Source: Staphylococcus shinii
GTDB lineage: Bacteria; Bacillota; Bacilli; Staphylococcales; Staphylococcaceae
Assembly (NCBI RefSeq): GCF_017583065.1
Contig: NZ_JAGEVL010000003.1
Span: 186,001 to 250,000 of the forward strand
Direction of reading: 5' to 3'
DNA length: 64,000 bases
The notes below the pieces were generated by a model. It saw only the letters and a list, made by a program, of their open reading frames with translations, ran no database searches and was not told the origin of the DNA. Both the position numbers and the translations under genes were made by a program. Positions 36,401-45,755 of this stretch are shown in pieces (position 1 is the first letter of the stretch; each line of letters begins with the position of its first letter).

Positions 36401-36867
36401 AACGTTTATTTTGCGGAGCAACCATTGGTATTGCTATTGGCATAATTATTGCTTTAATATTTTCAACTATTTTTGCAAGAACGGCTTTTCACCCTGTATC
36501 GCCTATATCAACCATGGGGCATCTTTATTTTCAACATTTAAACGAATTACAAATTATGTTTATCTCAGTTATTATCTGGGCCTTAATAGGTATTAGCTTT
36601 AGTTTTGGTGAACTTATATTTTCAAATTCTAGGAAATCACTTTTATTTAAAACATCACTTCATTTTAGCCTTATGTTTATCATTATGTTGCCTTTAGCTA
36701 TACTAGCAGGATGGTTTCCGCTTAAATTATCAGCAGTTTTGTTTTTCATCATTATCTATACAGTTATCTATTTTATTATTTGGACCATAGAAACGAAAAG
36801 GAATCAAAACGATATCAATGAGATTAACGCTATGCTATCCAGCAGAAAGAAGGATAAAAATGAATAA
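36397..36867 (+). CDS. DUF3021 membrane protein (partner of the LytTR regulator)
   Basis: The 156-residue protein has four hydrophobic helices (about residues 8-26, 47-67, 78-101 and 104-126) and a charged tail. DUF3021 proteins are regularly encoded after a stand-alone LytTR regulator and are thought to hold or modulate it at the membrane. The 4-base overlap with the regulator gene supports this. AAGGAGG lies in the regulator's coding sequence. It overlaps the next gene by 8 bases. Confidence 0.82.
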   Translation: MKRLFCGATIGIAIGIIIALIFSTIFARTAFHPVSPISTMGHLYFQHLNELQIMFISVIIWALIGISFSFGELIFSNSRKSLLFKTSLHFSLMFIIMLPLAILAGWFPLKLSAVLFFIIIYTVIYFIIWTIETKRNQNDINEINAMLSSRKKDKNE

Positions 36868-37312
36868 AGGTAGATATACTGTGTTACCTGATGAACCTAT
36901 TACAATATTCTTGATTGGTCTTCGTGTGAACAAATGGTACAAAATTCATAAATGGTTACCTGTACTTTTGGCTATGCCACCTATGCTCAATGAATTATCG
37001 AAAAACAAGTCACTCGGTTGCCTCTCTTATGAAATGTTATTTAAATATCGTGGCGTGATGGTAGTACAATATTGGCAATCAAATGAACAACTTTTAACTT
37101 ATTCAAAAATGCCAACACATTTAAAAGCTTGGCGCAGATTTGCAAAATCATTAAAGCAAAATGAGGCTGTCGGGTTTTATCATGAGACTTATAACTCAGA
37201 TACAAGTCAGTATGAAAACATCTATATCAACATGCCTGACTTCGGTCTAGGTAAAGCACGTGATAACCAAGCAGTAAACAAAGCAACACAAAGACTACGC
37301 TCTCAAAGATGA
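36860..37312 (+). CDS. DUF4188 family protein
   Basis: The 150-residue protein has the DUF4188 pattern: ITIFLIGLRVNKWYKIHKWLPVLLAMPPMLNEL, VVQYWQSNEQLLTYSK, HLKAWRRFAKSL, VGFYHETYN and YENIYINMPDFGLGKA. The fold is likely a ferredoxin-like monooxygenase relative (ABM type), but activity is unproven. The frame opens at 36818, but AAGGAT fits the ATG at 36860 (MNKGRYTV). It overlaps DUF3021, making a three-gene operon with LytTR. It may be the effector output of that pair. Confidence 0.75.
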   Translation: MNKGRYTVLPDEPITIFLIGLRVNKWYKIHKWLPVLLAMPPMLNELSKNKSLGCLSYEMLFKYRGVMVVQYWQSNEQLLTYSKMPTHLKAWRRFAKSLKQNEAVGFYHETYNSDTSQYENIYINMPDFGLGKARDNQAVNKATQRLRSQR

Positions 37313-37349
37313 TTTTAAATTATTTGTTAAAAATAGATTATTACAAAAC

Positions 37350-37389
37350 ATAATGGCCGAGACATATTAACTGATGCCCCGGCCATTAT
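37350..37389. terminator. Bidirectional terminator between DUF4188 and fadA
   Basis: ATAATGGCCG pairs with CGGCCATTAT, with an inner GACAT stem. It lies between convergent genes. The loop-side GAGACAT sequence matches that in the 10518 terminator. Confidence 0.65.
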
Positions 37390-37404
37390 GATATTGCTTA
37401 TATA

Positions 37405-38589
37405 TTATCTTATATATTCAAAGATGCCTGCAGCGCCCATGCCGACACCGATACACATTGTTACCATACCATATTTTGTATCTGGTCTTTTTTTCATTTC
37501 TGATAATAATCTACCTACTAACATTGCACCAGTAGCGCCTAGTGGATGTCCTAATGCAATTGCTCCACCATTAACATTCGTCTTCTCAGTATCCAATCCA
37601 ACTTCTCTCATTGACGCTAAAGTTTGAGATGCAAAAGCTTCATTTAATTCTACTAAATCTATATCGCTAACATCTAAGTCCGCTTGTTTTAACACTTCAG
37701 GAATTGCGTAAGCTGGTCCAATCCCCATTAATTTAGGATCTACACCAACAGCTTTGAACCCTACAAAGCGTGCAATTGGTTTAACACCTAATTTCTTAAC
37801 TTTTTCTCCAGACATGACAACTACAAATCCAGAACCATCTGTTAATGGTGCAGATTGCCCTGCAGTCACTGTGCCGTCAGCCTTAAACACCGTGCGTAGC
37901 TTAGCAAGTGCTTCTTTATTTGTGTCGGGTCTAATTAATTCATCATCTTTAAACACTTCTTTGCTAATAACCGGACCATTTTGATTATAAGTCACTTTAT
38001 TAACTTCTATAGGTATAATTTCATCCTCAAATTTACCTGATTGTTGTGCTTCTGCAGCACGTTGATGGCTTTGCACAGCATATGCATCTTGGTCCTCTCT
38101 TGAAACATTATATGTTTCAGCAACCATTTCTGCAGTCAATCCCATAGGATAAGAAACACCAGAATCTTCATCTTGAAGTATTGGATTATTCGTCGGTTCA
38201 TTACCACCCATTGGCACTGCACTCATCAGCTCAATACCTCCAGCGACAAGGACATCTGCTTGGTCAGCAATAATTTGATTTGCCGCATGTGCAATCGTTT
38301 GAAGTCCTGAAGAACAATAGCGATTCACCGTTTGCCCTGGCACTTCATTAGGCATACCTGCAAGTAATGCAATCGTTCTTGCAATATTCTGACCTTGCAA
38401 GCCTTCTGGGAATGAATTGCCGACAATCACATCTTCTACCATGCTTGGCTCAAATGAACCTCCAACTCTTTCTAATACACCTTTTAATACTTTAGCGGCA
38501 ACCTCATCTGGTCTTTCATGAGCCATTGCACCATTTTTTGCTTTACCAGCTGCTGAACGTCCATAAGCAACAATATATGCATCTCGCAT
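37405..38589 (-). CDS. fadA: Acetyl-CoA C-acyltransferase (thiolase)
   Basis: It performs thiolytic cleavage in beta-oxidation. The 394-residue protein has the nucleophile Cys in VNRYCSSGLQT near residue 91, NGGAIALGHPLGATGA with the catalytic His, and the second Cys in MCIGVGMGAAG near the C-terminus. The start ATG follows GGGTGA. It is the last gene of the fadX-D-E-B-A operon, 32 bases after fadB. The cluster corresponds to vraABC/fadXDEBA of S. aureus. Confidence 0.94.
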   Translation of the reverse strand: MRDAYIVAYGRSAAGKAKNGAMAHERPDEVAAKVLKGVLERVGGSFEPSMVEDVIVGNSFPEGLQGQNIARTIALLAGMPNEVPGQTVNRYCSSGLQTIAHAANQIIADQADVLVAGGIELMSAVPMGGNEPTNNPILQDEDSGVSYPMGLTAEMVAETYNVSREDQDAYAVQSHQRAAEAQQSGKFEDEIIPIEVNKVTYNQNGPVISKEVFKDDELIRPDTNKEALAKLRTVFKADGTVTAGQSAPLTDGSGFVVVMSGEKVKKLGVKPIARFVGFKAVGVDPKLMGIGPAYAIPEVLKQADLDVSDIDLVELNEAFASQTLASMREVGLDTEKTNVNGGAIALGHPLGATGAMLVGRLLSEMKKRPDTKYGMVTMCIGVGMGAAGIFEYIR

Positions 38590-38621
38590 TTAAGTTCACC
38601 CTTTCTTATTCTGATTAATGA

Positions 38622-40880
38622 TTAGTTACGTAGTGGTTTACCTTTTTCTAACATGTGTGAAATTCTGTCATACGTTTTTTTATTTTGTAAAAGTTCTAAA
38701 AATCTTTCTTTTTCAAGTTTTTGCAAATATCTTTGATTAACGTAAGTGTTACGCGGAACATCTCCGCCTGACAATACCTCTGCCACTTTCAACGTAATTT
38801 CATAATCATAGTCACTAATAAAATGACCTATACGTTGTGCATCTAACTGACCTTCAGCCAATGCTTTAAAGTCTTTTCCTAATGCTATATATTGTGTTTT
38901 TGGTGTTGGCACATAATTTGTTTCCGCTTCATAACGGGCTCTGTTTAAGGCTACCTCTACACGTCTTTCGGTATTTAGAATTACTGTATCTGTATTTCTT
39001 AAATAACCAAATCTGATAGCTTCATAGGCATTAGTTGAAACTTTTGCAAAACCGATTTGCATCAGTATATCTGTAATTGATTTTTGTTTATCATCATTTT
39101 TATGATTCGTACGTAGCACTCTATCTGTTAATTCAGCAAGACCACCTCCAGCAGGTAACAAGCCAACTCCTGTTTCAACAAGACCTATATAAGACTCGCT
39201 TGCAGCAACTACAATTGGTGAATGTAAAACTAATTCACAACCGCCTCCTAAAGCTCTACCGTGGACTGCTGTCACTACTGGTTTCAACGAATATTTCAAT
39301 CTAGAGAAAACGTGGTGCAATTGCTCAACTGCTGCGCCAACTTCTTCTACTACGCGACCTTCTTCATGCGCTCTTTTCATTTGGAATAAGTTCGCACCAA
39401 CACTGAAGTTGTTTCCACCGCCATAAATGACCATACTCGTATAGTCTTCACTTTCTAATTTATTAATTGCATCTAATAAATCATCAAGGAAGCCGTTAGA
39501 AATAACATTGTTTTTACTTTGTAGTTTTAATAGAAGTTGATCTTTATTAGCTACTGATAAATTTGAATCCTCTTTATCCCAGATTTCTTCATCAATATAT
39601 TCTGCTACTGGTGTAATTCGTTCAATAGATTCACCTTCACTATAGAATGGTGTAGTACGTTGTTCTATCCAATCTGGTAGCTGACCTAACTCTTCTTTCA
39701 TACGTGATTTCACACGTTCGAATCCCATTAAATCCCATAGCTGGAATGCACCTAGTTTCCAATTGAATCCCCATACTAATGCACGGTCAATATCTTTAAA
39801 GGATTCTGCAGCTTTAGGTACATTAACCGCTGAATAATAGAAATTGTTTCTTAACGTTTCCCATAAGAACACGCCTGCATCATCTTGTGCATTAAAGATA
39901 ACATCCAAATTATTGGCTAAGTCTTTACTGAATTTAGCTAAAATTTCTAATTGTGGTTGTTCAGGCGCTACATAATCATTTTGTTCTGGATTAAACACGT
40001 AACGTTTTTTATCTACTTTTTTATAAAAGCCTTGTTTGGTTTTATTACCTAATGCACCGTTTTCTACTAATTTTTCAGATAGTTTAATATCGTGGAAGAA
40101 AGGTTGCTCTTCGGGTATACTTTGTAATCCTTTGATAACCGCTAAAGCAATATCTAACCCAACTAAATCAGACAAACCATACGTTCCCATCTTAGGTCTG
40201 CCAATACTTCGACCCGTTAAGGCATCTACTTCTGTAATAGAAAACCCTTGCTTTTCAGCTCTATACATAATGTCATTCATCGTTTGAGTACCTACGCGGT
40301 TAGCAACAAATCCTGGCACATCATTTGCTACAATGACACCTTTACCAAGTACGTCTTCAGCAAATGCTTGCACACGTGCAACCACTTTTTCAGAAGTGTT
40401 GCTATTTGGGATAATCTCCACTAATTTCATAATGCGTGGTGGATTAAAGAAATGCATTCCAAAGAATCTTTCTTTATCTTGTGTATCAAATACATTTGCT
40501 ATTGACTCAATTGGAATCCCTGACGTATTCGTTGCAAATATAGCTTCTTTTTTGGCAACGTCTTTGACTTTATTCCAAACCTGATGTTTAATATCTACTT
40601 CTTCTTTAACTGCTTCTATATAAATATCTGCATCATCTTGCCCTACTAAATCTTCATTAAAATTACCGTAAGATAAATTAGATGCAAACGCTAAATCAAA
40701 TAATTGTGGACGTTTAGGATTTGTTATTATCTCATATGCTTTTTTTGAAATTTTATTAGGATCATTTTCATCTATCACAATGTCTAGCAGTTTTACTTTT
40801 AGTCCTGCGTTAACAAGCAGCGCTGCGATTTGACTGCCCATCGTACCCGCGCCTAATACTGTTGCTTTTCTTATCGTCAT
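38622..40880 (-). CDS. fadB: 3-hydroxyacyl-CoA dehydrogenase / enoyl-CoA hydratase fusion
   Basis: The 752-residue protein runs in the order dehydrogenase then hydratase. The N-terminus TVLGAGTMGSQIAALL is the NAD-binding loop, and GMHFFNPPRIMKLVEII carries the catalytic His. The C-terminal part has GGGNNFSVGANL and GRALGGGCELVLHSPIVVA, with crotonase oxyanion-hole glycines and the acidic residue in LVETGVGLLPAGGG. Thus it hydrates enoyl-CoA and oxidises the product. GGAGG precedes the ATG. Confidence 0.94.
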   Translation of the reverse strand: MTIRKATVLGAGTMGSQIAALLVNAGLKVKLLDIVIDENDPNKISKKAYEIITNPKRPQLFDLAFASNLSYGNFNEDLVGQDDADIYIEAVKEEVDIKHQVWNKVKDVAKKEAIFATNTSGIPIESIANVFDTQDKERFFGMHFFNPPRIMKLVEIIPNSNTSEKVVARVQAFAEDVLGKGVIVANDVPGFVANRVGTQTMNDIMYRAEKQGFSITEVDALTGRSIGRPKMGTYGLSDLVGLDIALAVIKGLQSIPEEQPFFHDIKLSEKLVENGALGNKTKQGFYKKVDKKRYVFNPEQNDYVAPEQPQLEILAKFSKDLANNLDVIFNAQDDAGVFLWETLRNNFYYSAVNVPKAAESFKDIDRALVWGFNWKLGAFQLWDLMGFERVKSRMKEELGQLPDWIEQRTTPFYSEGESIERITPVAEYIDEEIWDKEDSNLSVANKDQLLLKLQSKNNVISNGFLDDLLDAINKLESEDYTSMVIYGGGNNFSVGANLFQMKRAHEEGRVVEEVGAAVEQLHHVFSRLKYSLKPVVTAVHGRALGGGCELVLHSPIVVAASESYIGLVETGVGLLPAGGGLAELTDRVLRTNHKNDDKQKSITDILMQIGFAKVSTNAYEAIRFGYLRNTDTVILNTERRVEVALNRARYEAETNYVPTPKTQYIALGKDFKALAEGQLDAQRIGHFISDYDYEITLKVAEVLSGGDVPRNTYVNQRYLQKLEKERFLELLQNKKTYDRISHMLEKGKPLRN

Positions 40881-40922
40881 ACTAAACCCTCCAAATTTTT
40901 TCTTGAACTACATATATGTGTA

Positions 40923-42131
40923 TTAAATAAATGCTGAGTCACCTGTAATTGCTCTTCCAATTACCAAGGCGTTAACTTCATGTGTACCTTCATAAGTGTA
41001 AATAGCTTCAGCATCTGCAAAGAATCTAGCGATATCGTACTCACCAGCTAAAATACCGTTACCACCATGTACACCGCGGCCCATAGCTACTGATTCTCTT
41101 AATCTTAATGAGTTCATCATTTTCGCAGTTGAAGTCGCTACTTCGTCATATTCTCCATTGGCTTGCATGCGCGCAAGTTGTGCACATGTAGCCATTGCTT
41201 GGGCTAAGTTACCTTGCATCATGGCTAACTTTTCTTGAATTAACTGGAACTTACTAATTTCTTTACCAAACTGTTTACGTTTTGTTACATAATCCGTGGT
41301 TGCTTTTAAGGCACCAGCCATAGCACCTGTAGCCATATACGCCACACCTGCACGTGTAGAATACAATACTTTCGCAATATCTTTAAAAGTATTAATATTT
41401 TGCAGACGATTTTCCTCTTTGACGACTACATTTTTTAAACGAATTTTTGCATTAGGAACAATTCTAAGTGCAATTTTATGTTCTAATAATTCTATTTCCA
41501 CGCCTTCTTGACTTGGTTCAATGATGAAACCTTTTGGCTTACCTGTATCGACATCAACCGCATATACGGGCATAACATCTGCTACATTTGCACCGCCAAT
41601 CCATTTTTTCTCACCATTGATAATCCATTCATCGCCTTCTTTTTTAGCCGTAGTTTCTAATCCACCTGCAACATCAGATCCATGCTCTGGTTCAGTTAGT
41701 GCGAAACATGTACGCAATTCATGAGATTGTAATTTTGGTAGATAGTAAGCTTGTTGTTCTTTACTGCCTCCAAACCAAAATGAATTATGTCCTAAACCTT
41801 GATGTACACCTAATAGTGTCGCTAAAGATACATCAAATCTTGCTATTGTATACGACATGAAAAATTGGAACATTTGACTCGGTGTTTGTGCACCTTCACG
41901 ACCTTCAAAGAGTAATGGATTTCTGAAATAATTTAATTTGCCTAACTCTTCAAAATAGTCCTCTGGCTCAGTAGCATTTAGCCAATGCTCATTTACTGAG
42001 TCTCGATATTTTTCTTCTAACATATCATTCAACTGTTTTAGTAATTTAACTTCACCTTCCGTTAAATCTTTCGCAATGCTTAAGATATCTTCTGGGTACA
42101 GTGCTTTAATTGTTTCTTCCTTTGTTGGCAT
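40923..42131 (-). CDS. fadE: Acyl-CoA dehydrogenase
   Basis: This FAD enzyme makes the first oxidation in beta-oxidation. The 402-residue protein has FALTEPEHGSDVAGG and EWIINGEKKWIGGA for FAD/substrate, KQFGKEISKFQLIQEKLA, and IYTYEGTHEVNALVIGRAI with the catalytic-region Glu. It resembles glutaryl-CoA-dehydrogenase-like members. The open frame begins at an ATG at 42146, but that ATG overlaps the ribosome site GGAGG, whose spacing fits the ATG at 42131 (MPTKEE). A cre site lies just upstream. Confidence 0.93.
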   Translation of the reverse strand: MPTKEETIKALYPEDILSIAKDLTEGEVKLLKQLNDMLEEKYRDSVNEHWLNATEPEDYFEELGKLNYFRNPLLFEGREGAQTPSQMFQFFMSYTIARFDVSLATLLGVHQGLGHNSFWFGGSKEQQAYYLPKLQSHELRTCFALTEPEHGSDVAGGLETTAKKEGDEWIINGEKKWIGGANVADVMPVYAVDVDTGKPKGFIIEPSQEGVEIELLEHKIALRIVPNAKIRLKNVVVKEENRLQNINTFKDIAKVLYSTRAGVAYMATGAMAGALKATTDYVTKRKQFGKEISKFQLIQEKLAMMQGNLAQAMATCAQLARMQANGEYDEVATSTAKMMNSLRLRESVAMGRGVHGGNGILAGEYDIARFFADAEAIYTYEGTHEVNALVIGRAITGDSAFI

Positions 42132-42150
42132 AATTAAAACCTCCATTATA

Positions 42151-42167
42151 ATGTTTGCGCTTACATT
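42151..42167. promoter_or_regulatory. cre site in the fadD-fadE gap
   Basis: On the minus strand, AATGTAAGCGCAAACAT matches the CcpA consensus WTGNAANCGNWNNCW throughout. It lies 20 bases before the fadE start, inside the operon, where bound CcpA could act as a roadblock or control an internal promoter. Confidence 0.65.
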
Positions 42168-42189
42168 TATATTAAAAATTTTTTGCTTA

Positions 42190-43716
42190 TTAATTTAATT
42201 CATCTTTACCTTGAACTAACTTCTGAGCTTTTTCATTCATATATTTCTGAAGTTCTAACTTGTCTGCTTTTGATGTAGAGTTCAATGGCATATGTGTTAA
42301 TTTTAGATATAATCTCGGTATTTTATAACCAGCAATATTTTCTCTCATATATTCATCTAATTTCTGTTCAAAGTCTGGATCATTCTCAGTAAGTACGACC
42401 GCTGCAGAAACTGACTCACCATATTTTGGACTATCATATCCTACGACAACACTTTGAGCTACGAGTGGGTGTTCTGATAATATCGCTTCAACTTCAGAAG
42501 GTAATACATTCTCACCACCAGTAATAATCATCTCTTTGCGGCGATCAACGATATAGACATCACCATCTTCATCTACTTTTGCTAAATCACCAGTTAAGAA
42601 ATACTCGCCATGAAACGTTTTTGCAGTTTCTTCTGGTTTGTTCCAATAACCTGGCGTTACATTATTCCCACGCACCCCAAGCTCACCAATTTCTCCAACT
42701 TCTACTTCTTCAAAGTTATTATCAAATATGCATATATCCATGAACATTACTGGTTGCCCAATACTGCCCGGTTTCTGCGCGCCATTTTCTGGTGTATTAA
42801 CCATGACGAGCGGTGCTTCAGTTAAGCCATAACCATTAATAATAGAATAACCCATGCTATTAAATTTCTTTTGCACCATTGGTAACGGTGATGAACCGCC
42901 TTGAATTAAGAAATCAATACTTTCAAAATTTTTCAAATCAAAGTTATCGGCTACTAACATGGCATAATACATCGTTGGAATCTGAATTAAATAATTTGGT
43001 TGATATTGAGCCATTAAATCATTTAACGATTCTCCATTGAAGTAACGTTGCAGTATAAGTGTGCCACCAGCCATTAATAAAGGTAGCGTCAAATCGTTAA
43101 ATCCTAACACATGGAACATAGGCGTTGAAATAATTGTTGTGTAAGTTGAATTAATTTTATAAGTCAGCGCTACATTAATTGGATTATTTACAAAAGAGTC
43201 GTATGAGAACATAACTCCTTTAGGTAATCCTGTAGTACCACTTGTGTACATTAGAGAGGCTAAATCGCTTCCTTCAACACTTACAGTATTGAAAGGGCGA
43301 TGTTGCGTTGGGTCTACGATATCATCATATACTTTTGAATCTATATCCATGTGTAGTAATTCATCTGCAACGCCCTCTAAACTTGAAACATGTTTCTCAG
43401 CGTAGAAAATCAGTTTTACATTTGAATCAGTTATAACACTTTCAATCTCTTGCGTTTTAAGACGCCAATTAATTGGTAAGTATACGGCGCCTAATTTAAA
43501 TGACGCAAACATTAAATCCAATAGTGCTACATCATTGGGCGTGAATATACCGACGACATCACCACGTTTAATACCTTGATCTTGTAAATAATTAGCTAAG
43601 TTTTCTGCACGAATATTCAAATCTTTATAGGACCATTCAGTTCCTTTAAATGGATCAATCACTGCGGCTTTATTATCATCAAACGTTGCTCTTGTTTTAA
43701 TCCAGTCGTAGTTCAT
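42190..43716 (-). CDS. fadD: Long-chain acyl-CoA synthetase
   Basis: This AMP-forming ligase activates fatty acids. The 508-residue protein has the P-loop-like YTSGTTGLPKGVMFSY near residues 173-188, GYGLTEAP, YFLTGDLAKVDEDGDVYIVDRRKEMIITGGENV and the C-terminal catalytic Lys region STSKADKLELQ. AGGGGGAG precedes the ATG. The gap of 43 bases to fadE holds the cre site. Confidence 0.93.
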   Translation of the reverse strand: MNYDWIKTRATFDDNKAAVIDPFKGTEWSYKDLNIRAENLANYLQDQGIKRGDVVGIFTPNDVALLDLMFASFKLGAVYLPINWRLKTQEIESVITDSNVKLIFYAEKHVSSLEGVADELLHMDIDSKVYDDIVDPTQHRPFNTVSVEGSDLASLMYTSGTTGLPKGVMFSYDSFVNNPINVALTYKINSTYTTIISTPMFHVLGFNDLTLPLLMAGGTLILQRYFNGESLNDLMAQYQPNYLIQIPTMYYAMLVADNFDLKNFESIDFLIQGGSSPLPMVQKKFNSMGYSIINGYGLTEAPLVMVNTPENGAQKPGSIGQPVMFMDICIFDNNFEEVEVGEIGELGVRGNNVTPGYWNKPEETAKTFHGEYFLTGDLAKVDEDGDVYIVDRRKEMIITGGENVLPSEVEAILSEHPLVAQSVVVGYDSPKYGESVSAAVVLTENDPDFEQKLDEYMRENIAGYKIPRLYLKLTHMPLNSTSKADKLELQKYMNEKAQKLVQGKDELN

Positions 43717-43733
43717 ATTTTTCTCCCCCTTAT

Positions 43734-45308
43734 TTAAATACGATGTACCGACTTAATTGCTTGAGACAATCCTCCCCATTCATCTTGATAAATATCACTA
43801 TTAGTCACTTTGATATCATCAGCAATGATAGGTTTAAATGCCATCTGTGCCAAAATGTCTTGTTCTAGATCCAATCCAGGTGCAATCTCAAGAAGTTTCA
43901 ATCCCTTGGACGTTAATTCAAAAACTGCTCGTTCCGTTACAAAGTAAACTTCTTGTTTAAGTTCCAATGCGTTATGGGCGTTAAAATCCGTATTACCGAT
44001 ATTATTTACAAATTTTGAAGTATGACCTTCTTGCTCAACAGTCACTTTGTTGTTCTTGTAAGATAGTTGACCCCCGACAACCATCGAACCTGAAAAAACA
44101 ATGGTATGCACCGTTTGGCTGATATCTATAAAGCCTCCACAGCCATTCATTTTATCTCCAAATTTTGAAACATTCACATTTCCAAATTGATCAATTTCGG
44201 CAAAACTGAGATAAGCTACATCTAAACCACCGTTATAAATGAAGTCCCATGTCATGTCGTGTCTCATACGGGCACTCAAATTATAGTTCATGCCAAATCG
44301 TGATCCACTACTGATTAAGCCACCGAAAACCCCTGTGTCAATATTCGGTTGTACTAGATGATTCACTTGTTCTTCGCTTAACACATTAGATAATTCATTA
44401 TTTATGCCAAAACCAATACTGATTACGTCTCCCTCGAGTAGAAATTGAGCTGCGCGCCTCAATATTACTTTACGGGTACCTAAAGATATATATGGTTCTC
44501 GCATCTTAGCGATTTGATAATGGCCAGAGAGTGCAGGATCATATTGTGTTTGTATGACTTGTCTATGAAGTTTTGGATTTGTATTAATAACTACATAGTC
44601 TACGAGCTTTCCTGGAATAAACACATCGCTCGGGTTAAAGCTACCTTTTTCCACAACATCTTTAACTTGAACAATTACTTTTCCTTTATTCCTATGCGCT
44701 GCAGCCGCCAAACTATAACCTTCACCTAAATGCGCTTCATGAGTCATATAAATATTTCCATCTGTGTCGGCATATGTACCTCTTAATAGTGCTATATCAA
44801 TATCAGGAAAATGATATTGTAAATACTGTTGCTTATTAATTTCTATCAATGATACTAAATCCTCTGTCGTACGAGTATTGACTTTACCGCCTGAATAACG
44901 AGGATCAACATTGGTATTTAGGCCAATTTTAGATATTATGCCTGGTGAAGCTTGCGTTTTACTTCTATAGTGTGTTGTAATCACGCCTTGTGGTAAATAA
45001 TATGCTTCAATGTCATTATTACGCATTGCATTGATGGTTTCTGGTGAACCAGTAATGATGCTTGTAATTAATCGCTTAATCATACCTCTTGTTGTAAAAG
45101 AATCTAAATCATAACTATCACCACGATAATCACTAATGTCATTCGCTAGCATAAAGGTAAAATTCTTAAAAGATTGATTTTCATCATTATGTTCGACTAA
45201 CGTTTTCAGTATCTCAGCTGGTAAATTAGCCGTGGATAAGGCTGCCAGAGCTATAACATCACCTTTTTTAATGATGCTTGTTAAATCTGAAAATGGAATT
45301 ACTTTCAT
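43734..45308 (-). CDS. fadX: Acyl-CoA:acetate/acetoacetate CoA-transferase
   Basis: The 524-residue family I CoA-transferase has both alpha and beta halves fused. The N-half starts FSDLTSIIKKGDVIALAALST, and the C-half has GDVISIGFGINNELSNVL. The position where related enzymes carry the catalytic Glu before a G-rich loop (E-x-G-x-x-GG) reads NIDTGVFGGLISSG here, so Asp appears in place of Glu. GGAGAT precedes the ATG. It is the first gene of the fad operon and would let acetate or acetoacetate take CoA from acyl-CoA. Confidence 0.88.
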   Translation of the reverse strand: MKVIPFSDLTSIIKKGDVIALAALSTANLPAEILKTLVEHNDENQSFKNFTFMLANDISDYRGDSYDLDSFTTRGMIKRLITSIITGSPETINAMRNNDIEAYYLPQGVITTHYRSKTQASPGIISKIGLNTNVDPRYSGGKVNTRTTEDLVSLIEINKQQYLQYHFPDIDIALLRGTYADTDGNIYMTHEAHLGEGYSLAAAAHRNKGKVIVQVKDVVEKGSFNPSDVFIPGKLVDYVVINTNPKLHRQVIQTQYDPALSGHYQIAKMREPYISLGTRKVILRRAAQFLLEGDVISIGFGINNELSNVLSEEQVNHLVQPNIDTGVFGGLISSGSRFGMNYNLSARMRHDMTWDFIYNGGLDVAYLSFAEIDQFGNVNVSKFGDKMNGCGGFIDISQTVHTIVFSGSMVVGGQLSYKNNKVTVEQEGHTSKFVNNIGNTDFNAHNALELKQEVYFVTERAVFELTSKGLKLLEIAPGLDLEQDILAQMAFKPIIADDIKVTNSDIYQDEWGGLSQAIKSVHRI

Positions 45309-45383
45309 ATAGGTATCTCCTATCTTTATTTAATCCAAACTGTTATACATAATTTCCCTTTTAAAATCTCTCCTTTTCCATAA

Positions 45384-45399
45384 ATGTAAGCCCTTACAT
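45384..45399. promoter_or_regulatory. cre-like palindrome upstream of fadX
   Basis: ATGTAAG-CC-CTTACAT has perfect 7-base arms, but the central CG of a normal cre is CC. It lies 76 bases before the fadX start, consistent with catabolite control of the whole operon. The rest of 45309-45736 is AT-rich with nothing else recognised. Confidence 0.5.
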
Positions 45400-45736
45400 G
45401 TAATATACCATTATTTTTAAAAATTATGCAAAAATTTCAAATTTTACAAATAAATATCTTCCTTACAACTAAAAATTAGCTTTCTTGCAAACTAACCAGC
45501 TCTTTTATACTGTTTCAGTTAAAATACGTAATTTTAGCTGCAGTTAGATATATACGATAATATTTGAAAATGTATACACTTATTAGTTAAAAGTCCCTTT
45601 CATTTAGCTAATACAACTCATAAAATCTTTGTATTGTGAAGAAAATCAATACTTTAAGTTAAGGTTTTTTACGCAAAAGTGTTTTCTATATCAAGACACC
45701 TATAAATATTAACAATTACACATAAGTAGAGCATCA

Positions 45737-45755
45737 TATAATTAGGTTAACCTAA
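45737..45755 (+). promoter_or_regulatory. MntR-type box on the mgtE promoter
   Basis: The perfect palindrome TTAGGTTAACCTAA (45742-45755) starts on the last base of a TATAAT -10 box (45737-45742). It differs by one base from the mntABC box at 50339. A DtxR-family repressor bound here would block transcription. Confidence 0.65.

Noticed and set aside
42132..42146. Upstream ATG for fadE at 42146
   Set aside because: That ATG overlaps the GGAGG ribosome site, whose spacing fits the ATG at 42131.
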